Notes under the pieces: generated by a model
What the model was told of the DNA's origin: nothing
Seen by the model: only the letters and a program-made list of their open reading frames with translations
The model's database searches: none
Program-made: the position numbers and the translations under genes
Shown: positions 9,830 through 19,959 of the stretch, piece by piece
Layout of the letters: each line of letters starts with the position of its first letter
Position numbering within the stretch: the stretch's first letter is position 1
NCBI RefSeq assembly: GCF_019249215.1
Contig: NZ_JAESDI010000006.1
Location: 248,001 to 312,000 of the forward strand
Source of the DNA: Alteromonas lipotrueae
GTDB lineage: Bacteria; Pseudomonadota; Gammaproteobacteria; Enterobacterales; Alteromonadaceae
Direction: 5' to 3'
DNA: 64,000 nucleotides

Positions 9830-11917
9830 TTGGACGCGAAACAGAACGTCACAAAGGCAAGCCATGTTTTATTGGGTGAAGCGTTTCCATTAGGTGCTAC
9901 GCCCTATGATGATGGCTGTAACTTCGCCGTTTATGCGCCAGATGCGAAAGCGGTGGCGTTATGCCTCTTTCACAACGATACCGAAGAGCCTATGGACGAA
10001 ATATTGCTGCCTGAAAAAAGCGGCGATGTCTGGCATGGTTTCTTTCCCAATGTAAAAGCAGGCCATTTATATGGCTATAGAGTAGAACGCGGCGAAGGGC
10101 AGCTTCACGGCGTGCCCACCGATAAACTACTTATCGACCCTTATGCGAAAAAACTAAGCAGACCCATTCATTGGGATGCAAGGCAATATAAATTTGACTC
10201 GCAATTTATGGTGCCTAAGTGTGTAGTGGTGGCAGATGCCGATTACCCTCAAAGCGCAATCCGCAAGGTCGATATTCCAAAACATAAACGTATTGTTTAT
10301 GAAGCGCACGTGAAAGGGTTAACAAAGTTACACCCCGATGTGCCAAAAGAACACAGAGGTAAGTACCTTGGTGCGAGCCACCCCGCGGTTATTGCCCACC
10401 TAAAAGCGCTAGGCATTACCACGGTTCAGTTCATGCCAATGTGCTCATTTATGCCAGAGCCTTACATTACGGAAAAAGGATTAACTAACTACTGGGGTTA
10501 TAACCCTGTTAACTTTTTCGCGCCTGAACCTCGCTATGCCAGCAAAGATGCGTTGTCTGAAATTAAGCATATGGTTGATGAATACCATAAAGCGGGGCTT
10601 GAGGTGATTATAGATGTGGTATACAACCACACGGCAGAGGGCGGTAAAGGCGGCCCTATTTTGTCATATAAAGGTTTCTGCCCTTATCAAGCGTATCTGT
10701 TAGAACAAACTAAGCGGGGAGAGTTGGTTTATTCGAATCACTCTGGCTGCGGTAATACAGTACACACGTCTCATCCTTACATGATGACGCTCATCTTAGA
10801 CGCCATGCGTTTTTGGGCGACCACTATCGGCGTAGATGGCTTTCGTTTTGACTTAGCGGTAACCCTAGGGCGCGAGCCTCAAGCGTACAATAAATATGCT
10901 GGGCTAATTCGCGCCATCGGACAAGATCCGGTATTAAAGCAAACGGTTTTGCTGGCCGAACCCTGGGACATCGGGCTTGGTGGGTATCAAGTGGGTAACT
11001 TCCCCACGCCTTGGCTAGAAGTGAACGATAAGTACCGAGACACGGCGCGGGCGTTTTGGCGCGGTGACGAAGGTTTAGCGGCCGATTTCGCTACTCGCTT
11101 TATGGGGTCTCGCGACTTATTTCACAAAGGCTATCGTCATATTTCCACATCGGTGAATAACATCACTTACCACGATGGTTTTACCCTGCATGATTTAGTG
11201 AGTTATGCCGATCGCCATAACCTAGCTAACCTAGAAGAAAATCGTGATGGTCACGGGCATAACTTATCGGCTAATTACGGCGCTGAAGGTGAAACTCAGG
11301 ATAAAAACATATTGGCCTTGCGTGAACGGCAAAAGCGCAATTTATTTGCCACGCTTATTTTCTCTCAAGGCACGCCGCATATTTTAGGAGGCGACGAACT
11401 AAGTCGCACTCAAAACGGGAATAACAACGCCTATTGCCAAGATAATCCAATCAGTTGGACGCAATGGGAAATGAACAAGCGTCAACAGGATTTTCTTAGT
11501 TTTTGTCAGTATGTTATTCGCCTTAAACAAGGCTCAACCTTGTTAAGCGAGATAAAACTAGAGGACGACCCTTACTCCTTATCGAAAAATGTCAGCCAAA
11601 TTAATTGGTTCAAACCTGACGGCACCGATAAAGCCTCTGAAGATTGGAACGTGGCACACAATAAAGCCTTTGGTGTAGAAATTAGAGGGTGTGCGGTGGG
11701 TGAGCAAACCCCAGAACATTGGTTTTTGTGTGTCAATGCCAGTGACAACGACGTGAGGTTCAATTTACCAAGTTTATCACCGAACGGGGGGTGGACTTTG
11801 CATTTAGATACTCGTTACGCTTCATTAAGCGAGCAACCTAAAATTTGTATTCAAAAGGTATTTTTACAAGCGGGTAAGTCCCTTACCTTGTTTAGTTTTA
11901 ACGAATTTACCTCGTAA
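9830..11917 (+). CDS. glgX: Glycogen debranching enzyme (GlgX)
   Basis: Isoamylase-type GH13 debranching enzyme, 695 residues, hydrolysing alpha-1,6 branches of phosphorylase-limit glycogen. An N-terminal CBM48 domain (about 15-110) precedes the barrel. Catalytic residues are Asp341 in GFRFDLAVTLGR, Glu377 in AEPWDIGLGGY and Asp449 in TYHDGFTLHD. The start is a TTG with AGGA seven bases upstream; no ATG is near enough to give a full N-terminus. It ends the malQ-glgB-glgX run and is followed by a terminator. The product maltodextrins are substrates for MalQ. Confidence 0.94.
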   Translation: MDAKQNVTKASHVLLGEAFPLGATPYDDGCNFAVYAPDAKAVALCLFHNDTEEPMDEILLPEKSGDVWHGFFPNVKAGHLYGYRVERGEGQLHGVPTDKLLIDPYAKKLSRPIHWDARQYKFDSQFMVPKCVVVADADYPQSAIRKVDIPKHKRIVYEAHVKGLTKLHPDVPKEHRGKYLGASHPAVIAHLKALGITTVQFMPMCSFMPEPYITEKGLTNYWGYNPVNFFAPEPRYASKDALSEIKHMVDEYHKAGLEVIIDVVYNHTAEGGKGGPILSYKGFCPYQAYLLEQTKRGELVYSNHSGCGNTVHTSHPYMMTLILDAMRFWATTIGVDGFRFDLAVTLGREPQAYNKYAGLIRAIGQDPVLKQTVLLAEPWDIGLGGYQVGNFPTPWLEVNDKYRDTARAFWRGDEGLAADFATRFMGSRDLFHKGYRHISTSVNNITYHDGFTLHDLVSYADRHNLANLEENRDGHGHNLSANYGAEGETQDKNILALRERQKRNLFATLIFSQGTPHILGGDELSRTQNGNNNAYCQDNPISWTQWEMNKRQQDFLSFCQYVIRLKQGSTLLSEIKLEDDPYSLSKNVSQINWFKPDGTDKASEDWNVAHNKAFGVEIRGCAVGEQTPEHWFLCVNASDNDVRFNLPSLSPNGGWTLHLDTRYASLSEQPKICIQKVFLQAGKSLTLFSFNEFTS

Positions 11918-11940
11918 GCTTTACCTCTGACGAAAAAAAT

Positions 11941-11980
11941 AGCATACCGAACGGATATCGGCACGGTATGCTGTTCTTTA
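11941..11980 (+). terminator. Terminator after glgX
   Basis: Nine-base stem AGCATACCG (11941-11949) pairs with CGGTATGCT (11964-11972), followed by GTTCTTTATTG. It is 24 bases after the glgX stop and 58 bases before gnd. Confidence 0.75.
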
Positions 11981-12029
11981 TTGTTACAGGTGGTATTATG
12001 CTCTCCCATCTGAATGTGAGGGTTTTTCT

Positions 12030-13583
12030 ATGCAAAATGAAGGTGGAAATAAGCACGCCACAACAGCGTGTGATATTGGTTTTATCGGTTTAGGCGTAAT
12101 GGGTAATAACCTTACAATGAACTTGGTAGACCACGGTTATCGAGTAGCATGTTTCGATTTAGATCAGCAAAAGGTCGATGCTATTCTTGCAAAAGACGCC
12201 AGTGAGCGTGATGCCAACGCTGAACCTCGTGTTGAAGGTTGTAGCTCTTACACCGAATTACTTAGCAAACTAAAAGCCCCTCATCTTATTATTCTTTCTG
12301 TTCCTGCCGGCGACCCTGTCGACCATGTATGTAATCATCTTATTGATGCGGGTATTCATGCCGACGATATCGTCGTTGATACCGGTAATAGCTTATGGAC
12401 GGACTCAGTTGCACGCGAAGAGCAATACAAAGGCAAGTTTATTTTCTTTTCTACCGCCGTGTCGGGTGGTGAAGTAGGGGCACGCTTCGGGCCATCGTTA
12501 ATGCCATCGGGCAACCCTTATGCATGGACCCGTATTGAGCCTGTACTTAAAGCAATTGCCGCTAAGGTAGATCCTGAAACAGGTAAACCTCTGGAGAGTT
12601 TCGTGCCAGGAAAGCCTATTTTAGAAGGTGAGCCATGTGCTACCTATATTGGCCCTGTTGGCGCAGGCCATTACGTAAAAATGGTGCACAATGGTATTGA
12701 ATACGCTGATATGCAGCTAATTTGTGAAACCTATCACGTGATGCGTGAAGCATTGCAAATGTCGCCTTCTGACATTGCAGCGGTATTTAAACGTTGGAAT
12801 GAAGGTAAGCTAAACAGCTACTTAATGGAAATCAGCGCCGAAGTGCTCGACCAACTTGACCCAGACACCAAGCAGCCTCTTGTTGACGTGATTTTAGATA
12901 GAGCAGGGCAAAAAGGAACTGGCCTTTGGACTGCGGTGAGTGCATTACAAGTCGGTAGCCCAGCGCAAACCATTACGTCCGCCGTATTTGCGCGCAGCAT
13001 TTCTAGCTTGAAAGATGAGCGTGTGGCAGCAAGTAAAGTGCTTTCAGGCCCCGAACCTGTGGTTCATTCTGATGAGCAAAAAGAAGACATCATCAATAAA
13101 TTAGAGCAAGCCTTATACTGCTCTAAAATTTGTGCTTATGCGCAAGGCTTCCAGCTAATGGCTATTGCTGCTAAAGAGCACGGTTGGCAATTAGAGTTTG
13201 GTGAAATAGCAAAAATTTGGCGCGCAGGCTGTATTATCCGAGCCGTATTCTTACAGTCTATTTCTAAGGCTTATGAAAACAACGAAGAGTTGTCGAACTT
13301 GCTGATGGACCCCTTCTTTGCAAACCAAATTTCTCAATTCCAATCTGATTGGCGTCAGTCAATTGCGCAAGCGACTATTGCTGGTGTGCCGTGTCCCGCT
13401 ATGATGTCATCATTAAGCTACTATGATTCATATCGCACCGCAGTATTACCGGCTAACTTGCTACAAGGCCAACGAGACTTTTTCGGTGCCCATACTTACC
13501 AGCGTGTAGATAAGCCTGCGGGTAAAAAGTATCACTTAGAATGGAGTGATCCCCAACGCCCGCAAACTTCTATAAAACGCTAA
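12030..13583 (+). CDS. gnd: 6-phosphogluconate dehydrogenase, decarboxylating (Gnd)
   Basis: Pentose-phosphate enzyme converting 6-phosphogluconate to ribulose-5-phosphate with NADP+ reduction. At 517 residues it is ~35-45 longer than E. coli Gnd. Part of the excess is a hydrophilic N-terminus before the GFIGLGVMGNNL nucleotide-binding motif. The substrate motif VSGGEVGARFGPSLMPSG and the catalytic-region VKMVHNGIEYADMQLI are intact. GAGG lies nine bases before the ATG. Single-gene unit with terminators on both sides. It competes with Edd for 6-phosphogluconate, so both fates of that metabolite are encoded within 13 kb. Confidence 0.95.
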   Translation: MQNEGGNKHATTACDIGFIGLGVMGNNLTMNLVDHGYRVACFDLDQQKVDAILAKDASERDANAEPRVEGCSSYTELLSKLKAPHLIILSVPAGDPVDHVCNHLIDAGIHADDIVVDTGNSLWTDSVAREEQYKGKFIFFSTAVSGGEVGARFGPSLMPSGNPYAWTRIEPVLKAIAAKVDPETGKPLESFVPGKPILEGEPCATYIGPVGAGHYVKMVHNGIEYADMQLICETYHVMREALQMSPSDIAAVFKRWNEGKLNSYLMEISAEVLDQLDPDTKQPLVDVILDRAGQKGTGLWTAVSALQVGSPAQTITSAVFARSISSLKDERVAASKVLSGPEPVVHSDEQKEDIINKLEQALYCSKICAYAQGFQLMAIAAKEHGWQLEFGEIAKIWRAGCIIRAVFLQSISKAYENNEELSNLLMDPFFANQISQFQSDWRQSIAQATIAGVPCPAMMSSLSYYDSYRTAVLPANLLQGQRDFFGAHTYQRVDKPAGKKYHLEWSDPQRPQTSIKR

Positions 13584-13604
13584 TACGGTTCCTGTACTAA
13601 ATTG

Positions 13605-13641
13605 AAAGGTGTGCCAGGTTCTTTAGGCGCACCTTTTTTCT
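13605..13641 (+). terminator. Terminator after gnd
   Basis: Stem 13605-13614 pairs with 13625-13635 (AAAGGTG/CACCTTT core plus GCC/GGC), followed by a long T-rich tail. Confidence 0.85.
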
Positions 13642-13669
13642 TTTTAAGGGATGAATTTTAGGAGAAACG

Positions 13670-14068
13670 ATGTCTGAGCAAAAATGGCAAGAAACGCTGT
13701 CTGAAGAAGAATACCGAGTGTGCCGCAATGCCGGGACAGAGCGACCTTTTACCGGGGCGTTGTTAGATGAAGCCCGAGAGGGAACTTATGTTTGTAAGTG
13801 CTGTGGAGCGGATTTGTTTTCATCACAAACTAAGTTTGATGCTGGTTGTGGCTGGCCCTCTTTCTTTGCACAACTTGAAAACGACAATGTTGGTTACCGA
13901 GATGACAATACGCACGGTATGCACCGTGTGGAAATATTTTGCAAACAATGTGATTCCCATCTCGGTCACGTGTTTCCAGATGGACCTGAACCCAGCGGCC
14001 AGCGCTATTGCGTTAATTCAATTTCATTAACGTTCAAAGGTAACGGTGATGTTGTGGTAAAAGGCTAG
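13670..14068 (+). CDS. msrB: Peptide-methionine (R)-S-oxide reductase (MsrB)
   Basis: Repairs methionine-R-sulfoxide in proteins, 132 residues, the usual length. The catalytic Cys114 sits in RYCVNSISLTF, and zinc ligands are in CKCCG (Cys42-Cys45) and CKQC. An AGGAG site lies six bases before the ATG. There is no signal peptide, so it is cytosolic. The gene stands alone between two terminators. Confidence 0.96.
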   Translation: MSEQKWQETLSEEEYRVCRNAGTERPFTGALLDEAREGTYVCKCCGADLFSSQTKFDAGCGWPSFFAQLENDNVGYRDDNTHGMHRVEIFCKQCDSHLGHVFPDGPEPSGQRYCVNSISLTFKGNGDVVVKG

Positions 14069-14167
14069 GCTCGAGCGCTGTAGTTATTACTTTGAGTAGA
14101 GTGTCTTTCACAAGGTAAACAGTCGAACAAAAAACATACAGTTGTGACTGCCTTAACGTAAAAAATA

Positions 14168-14205
14168 AAAAAATCCGCCTATATTCGGCGGATTTTTTAT
14201 TTTTT
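14168..14205. terminator. Bidirectional terminator between msrB and the DUF2989 gene
   Basis: A 12-bp stem (14168-14179 with 14187-14198, GGCGG/CCGCC core) has A and T runs on both flanks and lies between two convergent genes, so it can serve both. Confidence 0.88.
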
Positions 14206-14248
14206 TAGCACTTATTTAATACCTAAAAAATGTAATTCATTTTCATTA

Positions 14249-15118
14249 TTACAGTCTATTTAGCTTAAGCGCGTTCGCATCGAATTGGCTATTATCAAGG
14301 GCAGAGACAATATCACGTACTACGCTGTCTAAAATATCAACCGGTAGATTAAACTTTTGGCCGATTGATTCCCGCCTAGCTGAGGGAATTTTTTCGTCGA
14401 AGTATTCGCTTACACCTAGCCATACATAAGCCATTCTGTAGTTTTCTTTATCCATACCTAACGACACCAACGACAGATAAAGTGCACTGTCTATGTCATC
14501 AGCATCCGTGTATAGGCTTAGCGCTTTATACAAGGTATCAATAGTGCGCTGAGGATCGGTTTTAATTTGCGCCGAGGCCAAAGAAATTAGCAACTCAGGA
14601 TCTTTTACTCTGTTACTAGCAGCATAGCGTTCAAACCGGTGAAATGCTTCTTTATCGTTATGGCGAGACCAATGGTAGTAAGAAAGGTAAGGGTCGAGAG
14701 AGCGCTTAGTCTCACGCGCTAAACGGTTTAATTCACGTTGCGCTGTAATCACACCCTTAAGGCGGGTGGCTTCTTTGCCTTTACGTTTCACGTGTTCAAT
14801 ATGCTGAACTTCTTCCACACAGACCAAGTAATCTTCAAACGCTAATAGTAATGGGTATTTGAACGCTTCTGAGGTATCTGCTTGGTGGTTGTATCTTAAC
14901 CTTATGATATCGGCACGTTCGTGGCGACACCGAGCATCTAGGCTTAAATCTAAACACATCTCACTGTTGGTTTTGCAAATTTCACTAATAGTGGGTTCGA
15001 ACCAATCGCTACACCCAGACAACATAACGGTCATAGAAAGCGTAGCGATAACATTTTTATAACCTGTTGGAAAATTACTAAATAAAGTGCCTCGAACAGG
15101 CCGGTTTTGTGATTTCAT
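14249..15118 (-). CDS. DUF2989-family lipoprotein
   Basis: Predicted lipoprotein of 289 residues from the start chosen here. A hydrophobic stretch ends in the lipobox MLSGC, with lipid-modified Cys near residue 36, and the rest is helical and charged. The order and content (SxxYHWSRHND, repeated A/L helices that resemble TPR-like units) match DUF2989 proteins of Vibrio, Shewanella and Alteromonas, whose function is unknown. The frame is open up to a GTG at 15175 and has another ATG at 15145, so the N-terminus is uncertain by up to 19 residues. It is convergent with msrB and divergent from the 481-residue GAPDH gene. Confidence 0.8.
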   Translation of the reverse strand: MKSQNRPVRGTLFSNFPTGYKNVIATLSMTVMLSGCSDWFEPTISEICKTNSEMCLDLSLDARCRHERADIIRLRYNHQADTSEAFKYPLLLAFEDYLVCVEEVQHIEHVKRKGKEATRLKGVITAQRELNRLARETKRSLDPYLSYYHWSRHNDKEAFHRFERYAASNRVKDPELLISLASAQIKTDPQRTIDTLYKALSLYTDADDIDSALYLSLVSLGMDKENYRMAYVWLGVSEYFDEKIPSARRESIGQKFNLPVDILDSVVRDIVSALDNSQFDANALKLNRL

Positions 15119-15265
15119 GAAATTTATCAACAATTTGGTCATCCTTGTTTGTTTCTTTAAGATACTGCTCGTCACCGTCAGACGAAATCTTCACCTAGTG
15201 TACCCTAAAATATTAAAAAACTGACGTGTCACATACCGTTAATTTACGTCGATAAAGGCAAAAAC

Positions 15266-16711
15266 ATGAACCAACAGTTTGAGCAGGAATTACAAAGCAG
15301 CTGGCAAGAGCGTCAGGAATACGCGGAAATGATGTTGCCCCTTATCGGTAAGCTATACCGAAATAGCGCAGTAGAAATTTCAGTTTATGGCCGCTCTTTA
15401 TTAAATGCCAGTGCGACTGATGTGATTAAAGCGCATCGCAAAGTGCGCTTGCACGAGGGAGTAAAATTGCGACTTCGGGAGAGTTTCCCAATTTTACTTG
15501 CGCTGAGCGAAATGCAGATTGCCCCTGCTCAAATTGATATTGGTAAGCTGGCTTTTGATTTTAATTACGGTTCGGCGGTAGACAACGACGACTTACATGC
15601 ATTTTTAAGTGAGAAGTTAGGCGACGTTATTGATAAAGAGGACGATCAGAAGCCTCAAGACGTTGTACTTTATGGCTTTGGTCGTATAGGTCGTTTATTA
15701 GCGCGTTTGTTAATAGAGCGCCAAGGTAAAAATAACAAGTTACGTTTACGCGCCATTGTGGTGCGTGGTGGGCGCGATGGCGACTTAGAAAAGCGAGCTA
15801 GCTTGCTTCGCCGTGACTCAGTGCACGGGCCATTTAATGGCAGTATCTCAATTGATCATGAGCGCAATGCATTAAAAGCAAACGGCTCGTTTATTCAAGT
15901 GATTTACGCCAATAGCCCTGACGAAGTTGATTACACGCAATATGGTATCGATAACGCTATTATTGTTGATAACACGGGTATCTGGCGTGACCGCGATGGT
16001 TTAGGTTTGCACCTGAAAGCGAAAGGTGCGTCTAAAGCAGTACTAACGGCACCAGGTAAAGGTGATATTAAAAACATCGTTCATGGGGTAAACCATGAAG
16101 AGATCACGCCAGACGACACAATTCTTTCAGCCGCAAGTTGTACTACCAATGCGATAACGCCCGTGCTTAAAGCACTCGACGAAGAATACGGTATTGAAGA
16201 CGGTCATGTTGAAACGGTGCATTCATACACCAATGACCAAAACTTAATTGATAACTATCATAAGGGTGACAGACGTGGTCGTAGTGCGCCACTTAATATG
16301 GTTATTACCGAAACAGGCGCAGCAAAAGCGGTATCAAAGGCTTACCCTAAGCTTGCTGGCAAGCTAACTGGTAACGCTATTCGCGTGCCTACGCCGAATG
16401 TTTCACTGGCTATTTTGAACCTTAACTTAGCGAAAGGCACAGATAGAGTAGCAGTGAATGAATTTTTACGGGATGCTGCACTTTTTTCTACCTTACAGCA
16501 CCAAATCGATTACACGGCGAGCAAAGAGATTGTCTCTACTGACTTAGTAGGCTCACGTGCAGCGTCAGTAGTAGATTCACAAGCGACTATTGTGGCAGAC
16601 AAACGCCTTACTCTTTATGTTTGGTACGATAATGAGTTTGGTTATAGCTGTCAGGTAATGCGTGTTATCCGCGATATGGCAGGGATGAGCTTCCCAACAT
16701 TGCCGCTTTAA
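15266..16711 (+). CDS. Long-form glyceraldehyde-3-phosphate dehydrogenase (second GAPDH)
   Basis: A 481-residue GAPDH with a ~130-residue N-terminal extension before the nucleotide-binding [15 protein letters not shown]. The catalytic Cys292 is in AASCTTNAITP and the C-terminal VWYDNEFGYS is kept. This long class occurs in Pseudomonas, Vibrio and Alteromonadales beside normal GapA. Whether it works in gluconeogenesis, with NADP or with another substrate cannot be told from sequence. The extension resembles nothing I recognise and is rich in charged residues. The gene has its own terminator. Family call is firm; physiological role is inferred. Confidence 0.9.
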   Translation: MNQQFEQELQSSWQERQEYAEMMLPLIGKLYRNSAVEISVYGRSLLNASATDVIKAHRKVRLHEGVKLRLRESFPILLALSEMQIAPAQIDIGKLAFDFNYGSAVDNDDLHAFLSEKLGDVIDKEDDQKPQDVVLYGFGRIGRLLARLLIERQGKNNKLRLRAIVVRGGRDGDLEKRASLLRRDSVHGPFNGSISIDHERNALKANGSFIQVIYANSPDEVDYTQYGIDNAIIVDNTGIWRDRDGLGLHLKAKGASKAVLTAPGKGDIKNIVHGVNHEEITPDDTILSAASCTTNAITPVLKALDEEYGIEDGHVETVHSYTNDQNLIDNYHKGDRRGRSAPLNMVITETGAAKAVSKAYPKLAGKLTGNAIRVPTPNVSLAILNLNLAKGTDRVAVNEFLRDAALFSTLQHQIDYTASKEIVSTDLVGSRAASVVDSQATIVADKRLTLYVWYDNEFGYSCQVMRVIRDMAGMSFPTLPL

Positions 16712-16726
16712 TATTCAATTTGAATA

Positions 16727-16756
16727 AAAACCGACCGCTTAGGGTCGGTTTTTTAT
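16727..16756 (+). terminator. Terminator after the long GAPDH gene
   Basis: A 10-bp stem AAAACCGACC/GGTCGGTTTT (16727-16736 with 16743-16752) has a six-base loop and a T tract. Confidence 0.9.
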
Positions 16757-16869
16757 TTGTGTAAACAAAACCGTGCCTTCAAGTGGCATAAATAGCGCAT
16801 CGGCACATAGTATTTCTATTGCTGACTATGCTAAATTACCGCTAAAATTAAGAAGAGAAACGACAGTTT

Positions 16870-18000
16870 ATGCATATTTCTAGTCAATTCGATAGCGGCA
16901 ACATTGACGTGTTGAGCGCTGAATCGGTTGAAGACATCCGTCTTGCCATTCCAAAAGATAACCAATCTGAATTTGCTCAATGGTTTCACTTTCGCTTAGT
17001 TGGCGAGTCGTTTGTTACTCATACAATGACCATTACTGACTTGGCAAAGTCTGCCTATCCAGATGGCTGGAAAGGCTACAATGTGCTTGCATCATACGAT
17101 CGCCAAACATGGTTTCGTATTCCCAGCGAGTTTGATGGCGATAACCTCACATTCTCTCTAACACTCGAACAGCCTAGCGTTTATTTCGCCTACTTCATTC
17201 CTTATAGCTACGAAAGGCATCTTGACCTAGTGCACGATGCGCAAATGTCCTTGCTATGTGAGCATCGCTTTTTAGGCTTAACCCTAGATGGCCGCGATAT
17301 GTCCATGCTAGTGATTGGCGAAGAAGCACCTAATAAAAAGAAAGTATGGGTTACTGCCAGGCAGCACCCAGGTGAGAGCATGGCCGAGTGGTGTGCGGAA
17401 GGCCTCATCTACCGTTTGCTAGATGAGCAAGACGGACTGGCGCGACAATTGCTGGATAACGCTGTGTTCTATGTAGTACCCAATATGAATCCTGACGGTA
17501 GCGCACGCGGTCATTTACGTACCAATGCGGTAGGCACCAATTTAAACCGTGAGTGGGCAACCCCAAGTGCTGACAAAAGCCCAGAAGTGCTTTATGTCAT
17601 GGATGCGATGGAAAAAATTGGCGTAGATATGTTTGTCGATTTGCACGGTGATGAAGCACTGCCGTACAATTTTGTGGCAGGCTGTGAAGGTAATCCAAGT
17701 TATTCTGATGAAATTAAAGCGCTAGAAAATACGTTTAAAGATGCGTTATTAAATGCAACGCCAGAGTTTCAGGACGAGTTTGGATACGATAAAGATGCGC
17801 CAGGTGAGGGGAACCTAACCGTGGCAGCAAACGCAGTGGGTGAGAAATTTAACTGTATGTCTTACACTGTTGAAATGCCGTTCAAAGACAATGCTGATGT
17901 ACCAGATGAAATCTATGGCTGGTCTGTTCAGCGCAGCAGACAGCTAGGCGAGGATTTACTTATTGCCGTAAATGCCGTAGTAAAGAAGTTAAATGGTTAA
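16870..18000 (+). CDS. M14-family zinc carboxypeptidase, cytosolic carboxypeptidase type
   Basis: 376 residues in two parts: an N-terminal beta domain (about 1-125) with the FAQWFHFRL signature of cytosolic carboxypeptidases, and an M14 catalytic domain. Zinc ligands are His166 and Glu169 in RQHPGES and His259 in DLHGDE; substrate-binding GTNLNREW and the catalytic Glu335 in TVEMPF are present. No signal peptide is visible, so it should be cytosolic. Eukaryotic relatives trim glutamate from tubulin tails. Bacterial substrates are not established. The gene is a single unit followed by a terminator. Confidence 0.9.
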   Translation: MHISSQFDSGNIDVLSAESVEDIRLAIPKDNQSEFAQWFHFRLVGESFVTHTMTITDLAKSAYPDGWKGYNVLASYDRQTWFRIPSEFDGDNLTFSLTLEQPSVYFAYFIPYSYERHLDLVHDAQMSLLCEHRFLGLTLDGRDMSMLVIGEEAPNKKKVWVTARQHPGESMAEWCAEGLIYRLLDEQDGLARQLLDNAVFYVVPNMNPDGSARGHLRTNAVGTNLNREWATPSADKSPEVLYVMDAMEKIGVDMFVDLHGDEALPYNFVAGCEGNPSYSDEIKALENTFKDALLNATPEFQDEFGYDKDAPGEGNLTVAANAVGEKFNCMSYTVEMPFKDNADVPDEIYGWSVQRSRQLGEDLLIAVNAVVKKLNG

Positions 18001-18020
18001 TACGTTAAATTAGCATTACA

Positions 18021-18050
18021 AAAAAAGCCCCTTTTCAACGGGGCTTTATT
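18021..18050 (+). terminator. Terminator after the M14 carboxypeptidase gene
   Basis: Stem AAAGCCCC/GGGGCTTT (18024-18031 with 18040-18047) lies 23 bases after the stop. Confidence 0.85.
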
Positions 18051-18102
18051 AATAAATACAATAATAGAAATCATAACAACAAGATAATAAAGGGGTGATA
18101 CC

Positions 18103-19761
18103 TTGGAAGGGTTATATAGTTTTCTCGTCATACTGGATGGTTTTTTAGGCGGCGCAGGGTGGTTTCCTTACGTATTGCTCGGTGTAGGTCTGTTCTTCAC
18201 TATCTACCTTAAATTTCCTCAAATTCGTTTTTTCAAACATGCATGGCAAGTGGTAACGGGCAAGTTCGATAAAGAGAGCGACCCAGGGGATACCACCCAT
18301 TTCCGCGCACTCACCACCGCGTTATCAGGTACAGTGGGTACCGGTAACATCAGTGGTGTGGCATTCGCCATATTCTTAGGGGGCCCAGCAGCATTATTTT
18401 GGATGTGGGTCACCGCCTTTTTAGGTATGACCACGAAATTCGTTGAAGTTACCCTTTCTCACAAATACCGTGTGAAAACCGAAGATGGCACCATGGCGGG
18501 TGGTCCCATGTATTACATGGACAGACGCTTAAACATGAAGTGGTTAGCGGTAGCTTTTGCCATTGCCACTGTGGTGAGTTCATTCGGTACCGGGAACCTG
18601 CCGCAAAGTAATGGCATTGCACAAAGTATTGAAGCTACGTTTGGTTTTGAGCCATGGGCAGTAGGTAGCGTGTTAGGTATTTTGCTTGCGCTCGTTATCC
18701 TTGGTGGTATTCAACGCATTGCCGCCTTTACTGCGCGGGTAGTGCCGGTAATGGCGGTTATTTACCTTATTGGTGCGTTAGCGGTAATCTTCGCGAACGT
18801 TGAGAATATTATTCCTTCTTTCACCGCAGTAATTAAAGATGCATTTACAGGGTCTGCAGCAGCTGGGGGCTTCTTAGGCGCGTCACTTGCTTATGCATTT
18901 AACCGTGGTGTGAACCGTGGTTTGTTCTCGAACGAAGCGGGTCAAGGTTCTGCGCCAATTGCGCATGCTGCGGCGAAAACAAAAGAGCCAGCATCAGAAG
19001 GTATGGTGTCGTTACTTGAACCTTTCATCGATACCATCATTATCTGTACAGTTACTGGTTTGGTTATCTTGTCTTCTGGTGTATGGAAAGAAAAACATGA
19101 AAACGTATTCGATCGTTCTGACATGTTCTTCGTTCAAGGCCAATATGACGATAGCGATCAAGCCGATGTTGATAAGCTTTACGGTTACCTAAACGATGTC
19201 GAAGGTAACGAGATAAAAGCGTATACAGGGAGTATCACTGTGGTGAACGGCACTGCGGTTAGCGATGGCTTTACCTTGTTAAATTCACGCTCAGTTGCCG
19301 AGGATGTTAAATACAACATTGGCAGCGAAGACTTGTTTACCGGAACATTAAAAATTGAAGATGGTAAACCCGTACGAGACAACCTAGAGGTGAGCGGTAA
19401 ATCATTGGTGCACTCAGCAGCACTAACGACCATTGCCTTTACACGCGGGTATTTTGGTAACTTTGGGCAATACATAGTGTCTATCGGGCTTATGCTGTTT
19501 GCGTTCTCAACGGCTATTGCGTGGTCGTATTATGGTGACAGGGCGATGACATACTTGCTTGGTCCCCGCTCGGTGATGCCATATCGCGTTATTTACGTAG
19601 CTGGCTTTGTATGGGCTGCTTTTTCTGATACCACCCTGGTATGGGCACTGTCGGCAGTGGCCATTGTGGTAATGACTTTACCTAACCTATTTGGTATTGT
19701 GCTGCTCAGTAAAGAAATGAAAGAAACCGTTAACGATTATTGGTCTAGACACAAAAAATAA
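18103..19761 (+). CDS. Sodium:alanine/glycine symporter (AGCS family, DagA/AlsT-like)
   Basis: Inner-membrane Na+-coupled amino-acid transporter, 552 residues with about ten membrane segments. Family motifs include [20 protein letters not shown] and the loop [23 protein letters not shown]. The start is a TTG preceded by AAAGGGG; the next in-frame ATG is well inside the conserved region. Between the segment ending in SSGVW (about residue 327) and AALTTIAF (about 435) there is a hydrophilic insert of roughly 105 residues that most AGCS members lack. The Alteromonas haloplanktis DagA is similarly long. Substrate alanine or glycine is inferred from the family. Confidence 0.9.
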   Translation: MEGLYSFLVILDGFLGGAGWFPYVLLGVGLFFTIYLKFPQIRFFKHAWQVVTGKFDKESDPGDTTHFRALTTALSGTVGTGNISGVAFAIFLGGPAALFWMWVTAFLGMTTKFVEVTLSHKYRVKTEDGTMAGGPMYYMDRRLNMKWLAVAFAIATVVSSFGTGNLPQSNGIAQSIEATFGFEPWAVGSVLGILLALVILGGIQRIAAFTARVVPVMAVIYLIGALAVIFANVENIIPSFTAVIKDAFTGSAAAGGFLGASLAYAFNRGVNRGLFSNEAGQGSAPIAHAAAKTKEPASEGMVSLLEPFIDTIIICTVTGLVILSSGVWKEKHENVFDRSDMFFVQGQYDDSDQADVDKLYGYLNDVEGNEIKAYTGSITVVNGTAVSDGFTLLNSRSVAEDVKYNIGSEDLFTGTLKIEDGKPVRDNLEVSGKSLVHSAALTTIAFTRGYFGNFGQYIVSIGLMLFAFSTAIAWSYYGDRAMTYLLGPRSVMPYRVIYVAGFVWAAFSDTTLVWALSAVAIVVMTLPNLFGIVLLSKEMKETVNDYWSRHKK

Positions 19762-19959
19762 TCGCTAACGTGAACGTGGTGTGTAAGCCAACGTGGTAGC
19801 CTTTTGAGTTTGGCTTTCACATCACAATTTCAATTAAATTATATTAATGTTCATCTGCCTTTGAATAGGCTTTGCAATACGCATTTCAATACGTAAAATA
19901 CTCACCTCTAAAACCAATGCTACCTGGTTATTTCCGCATCATTCCTACAGGAGCAAACT

